64,000 nucleotides of DNA from Pelagibius sp. (lineage in GTDB: Bacteria; Pseudomonadota; Alphaproteobacteria; Kiloniellales; Kiloniellaceae), in the NCBI RefSeq assembly GCF_028289705.1, contig NZ_JANQOI010000188.1, forward strand, positions 1-64,000, written 5' to 3'. The notes below the pieces were generated by a model that searched no databases, was not told the origin of the DNA, and was given only the letters and a program-made list of their open reading frames with translations. The translations under genes and the position numbers were made by a program. Shown here one piece after another: positions 61,059 through 64,000 of the stretch; position 1 is the stretch's first letter, and each line of letters opens with the position of its first letter.

Positions 61059-61499
61059 TCAGGTCCGCGCGATGGCGGGCCGTGCGGCATTGGGCGGCAT
61101 CTCGGGGAAGGCCGTCAGGTCCTTGTCGATATGCTCCCAGGACGCGGCGCGGCTGGCGTAGACCACCATTTGCGGTTTGACCGTTTCCAGGTCGTCGAGG
61201 CTCGACGCCCTGATAGCGATCATCCCCGGCATCCCGGAATTCGTCGAGTAGAGGGGCGAGCCGCAACTCGGACAGAAGCCCCGGCGCACCATGTTGCCGC
61301 TGTCCGCGGCGCGCTCGAAGAACGTCACCGCGCCGCTGATGCTGAAGGCCTCTTCGGGGATCGCCAGGTGCGTGCAGTGGCCGGTGCCGCTGGACCGGCG
61401 GCAGTCCTCGCAGTGGCAATGGACGGTAATCCGGGGTTCGCTCGCACTCTCATAACGCACCGCTCCGCAGAGGCAGCCGCCGGTGAAGCCGCTGGACAT
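61059..61499 (-). CDS. GFA-family (glutathione-dependent formaldehyde-activating-like) protein
   Basis: A 146-residue zinc-binding CENP-V/GFA fold with GGCLCGAVRY, CHCEDCRRSSG and GFCPSCGSPLY cysteines. ATG 61499 has GGGAGA upstream, so the longer frame is rejected. It is divergent from an HxlR regulator with a perfect palindrome between them, so it is probably that regulator's target and may respond to aldehydes or electrophiles. Catalysis by the family is often unproven. Confidence 0.85.
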   Translation of the reverse strand: MSSGFTGGCLCGAVRYESASEPRITVHCHCEDCRRSSGTGHCTHLAIPEEAFSISGAVTFFERAADSGNMVRRGFCPSCGSPLYSTNSGMPGMIAIRASSLDDLETVKPQMVVYASRAASWEHIDKDLTAFPEMPPNAARPAIART

Positions 61500-61546
61500 G
61501 GCAGTCTCCCGTGCTTTTTCTCTTTCACGAGGCGTCACACTGGGCT

Positions 61547-61578
61547 AGTAACTTGTCACTTGCAAGTGACAAGTTACT
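61547..61578. promoter_or_regulatory. Perfect 32-bp palindromic operator between GFA and HxlR genes
   Basis: AGTAACTTGTCACTTG (61547-61562) is followed at once by its exact reverse complement (61563-61578). Each arm holds two ACTTG blocks seven bases apart. It lies 18 bp before the HxlR ATG and 47 bp before the GFA ATG. An HxlR dimer site, likely autoregulatory and controlling the GFA gene. Confidence 0.8.
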
Positions 61579-61596
61579 GACTCCGAGGACAGACCC

Positions 61597-61956
61597 ATGG
61601 ACCGCGATCCGCGCTCGCTCTGCCCCATCGCCACGACGCTGGAAATTGTCGGCGACCGCTGGACCCTCTTGGTCCTGCGGGATCTTTTCATCGGCAAGAC
61701 GCGCTTCTCCGACTTTCTGACGTCGCCGGAGGGGATCGCGACCAACGTCTTGACGCATCGCCTGGCGCAGATGGAACGGGCCGGACTGGTGAGCAGGCGG
61801 CCTTACCAGCTTCGTCCCAAGCGCTTCGAATACGCGCTGACGGAGAAGGGCGAGGCGCTGCTGCCGGTCCTGCAGGAGATCTGCCACTGGGCCAACCGCT
61901 TCATGCCGGAGACCTGGCGCCCGCCCGAGAGTTTCATGACGCGGCGTTTGCCCTGA
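61597..61956 (+). CDS. HxlR-family transcriptional regulator
   Basis: A 119-residue winged-helix protein with the HxlR layout: N-terminal [22 protein letters not shown] with conserved Cys9, then [30 protein letters not shown] (recognition helix) and the wing [10 protein letters not shown]. Cys9 could be redox- or electrophile-sensing, as in HypR/QorR-type members. A large palindrome lies directly upstream. Confidence 0.92.
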   Translation: MDRDPRSLCPIATTLEIVGDRWTLLVLRDLFIGKTRFSDFLTSPEGIATNVLTHRLAQMERAGLVSRRPYQLRPKRFEYALTEKGEALLPVLQEICHWANRFMPETWRPPESFMTRRLP

Positions 61957-62048
61957 GCCGATTGCGCGGCCCGGCCCGTTGGGCTAAAACCCGCGCCCGG
62001 AAGCGATTTCCCGTCTCCCGATCACCAGCCCTCAGCGCCGGAGCAGCC

Positions 62049-63725
<1,677 letters not shown>

Positions 63726-63737
63726 GCTCGGGGGCCG

Positions 63738-63769
63738 CGCACGGGCGCCCCTGCAGAGGCGCCCGTGCG
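63738..63769. terminator. Hairpin between convergent ettA and membrane-protein genes
   Basis: A 12-bp perfect stem CGCACGGGCGCC / GGCGCCCGTGCG with loop CCTGCAGA, 12 bp after the ettA stop and 9 bp from the convergent gene's stop. There is no T-run, but position and strength suggest a shared terminator. Confidence 0.55.
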
Positions 63770-63777
63770 TTCGGCTC

Positions 63778-64000
63778 TCAACCCTCGGCGAGCTTGCCGC
63801 CCGAGGAGCGCAACCGCGCCCAGAGCCTGCCCAGGGCCATGAAGTGCGTGACCAGGAGCAGCGGGACGACGAAGGTCGGAATGTACCAGGCCGACTGGAA
63901 GTGGGGCACTGCTTCGGCATGGCTGAGCGCGTTGGCGAGATCCAGCAACCCGACGACATTGAACAGCCATGCCAGCGGGATCATGGCAACCCAACGGCGG
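63778..64000 (-). CDS. Small membrane protein, C-terminal part (cut by window edge)
   Basis: At least 73 residues, with the frame open past the window end (RRWVA before Met at 63984). Hydrophobic segments IPLAWLFNVVGLLDLANAL and YIPTFVVPLLLVTHFMALGRLW suggest a multi-spanning membrane protein; the tail is RSSGGKLAEG. The start may be the Met at 63984 or, more likely, upstream. The family is not recognised. Confidence 0.6.
   Translation of the reverse strand, partial: RRWVAMIPLAWLFNVVGLLDLANALSHAEAVPHFQSAWYIPTFVVPLLLVTHFMALGRLWARLRSSGGKLAEG

Overview
This window is one continuous piece of a high-GC (roughly two-thirds G+C by eye) alphaproteobacterial chromosome. Gene content (housekeeping sigma factor RpoD, EttA, Mla lipid transport, membrane urate oxidase PuuD, many sugar-type ABC systems) and the intergenic palindromes point to a Rhodospirillales/Kiloniellales-like free-living heterotroph. 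The genus cannot be fixed from the sequence alone.

Layout. 1-4.3 kb: the end of rpoD with its terminator, a class III nucleotidyl cyclase, three envelope lipoproteins (RlpA-like, glycine-zipper, CHAP) and a CAU-anticodon tRNA. 4.6-25.2 kb: two large operons built around two complete sugar-type ABC importers. Both carry matching LacI-type palindromes at their promoters, and the LacI-family gene lies inside the second operon. Between them they encode five NTF2/SnoaL-fold proteins (three in tandem), a HisD-family dehydrogenase, an SDR, a two-cupin protein, a MetE-C-like zinc protein, an alpha/beta hydrolase and an RraA-like protein. This looks like an uncharacterised catabolic route. 25.4-27 kb: an agmatinase-family ureohydrolase and an NsrR-like Rrf2 regulator with its own palindrome.

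27-43.9 kb: purine catabolism, transcribed divergently from about 32.4 kb. Leftward are PuuE allantoinase, UraD, an allantoate-amidohydrolase-like enzyme, an 8-oxoguanine-deaminase-like enzyme and an M20 hydrolase. Rightward are UraH, XdhA, an NCS2 permease, XdhB, XdhC and a BMP-type nucleoside/purine ABC importer, ended by a strong terminator. The set is completed at 56.3-60.2 kb by a LysR regulator divergent from membrane urate oxidase PuuD (with a C-terminal cytochrome c domain) and by guanine deaminase. Together they cover guanine to xanthine to urate to 5-hydroxyisourate to OHCU to allantoin to allantoate.

43.9-46.0 kb: an AT-rich insertion carrying a complete retron, with an msr-msd RNA (a1/a2 repeats, branch-point TTAGC, 24-bp msd hairpin), an Ec86/Eco1-like nucleoside-deoxyribosyltransferase-fold effector, and a retron reverse transcriptase. 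This is the most exciting system in the window. 46.2-49.3 kb: MFS transporter, SDR and isochorismatase-fold hydrolase. 49.3-54.5 kb: a leftward operon joining an Mla-type lipid transporter (MlaE, MlaF, MlaD and auxiliary lipoprotein) to a partner-switch module (PP2C phosphatase, HATPase kinase, STAS protein). 55.0-55.9 kb: an AT-rich gene for a membrane-anchored protein with a short collagen-like tract. 60.4-64 kb: small lipoprotein, VOC protein, GFA protein divergent from an HxlR regulator across a perfect 32-bp palindrome, EttA, and the end of a membrane protein cut by the window edge.
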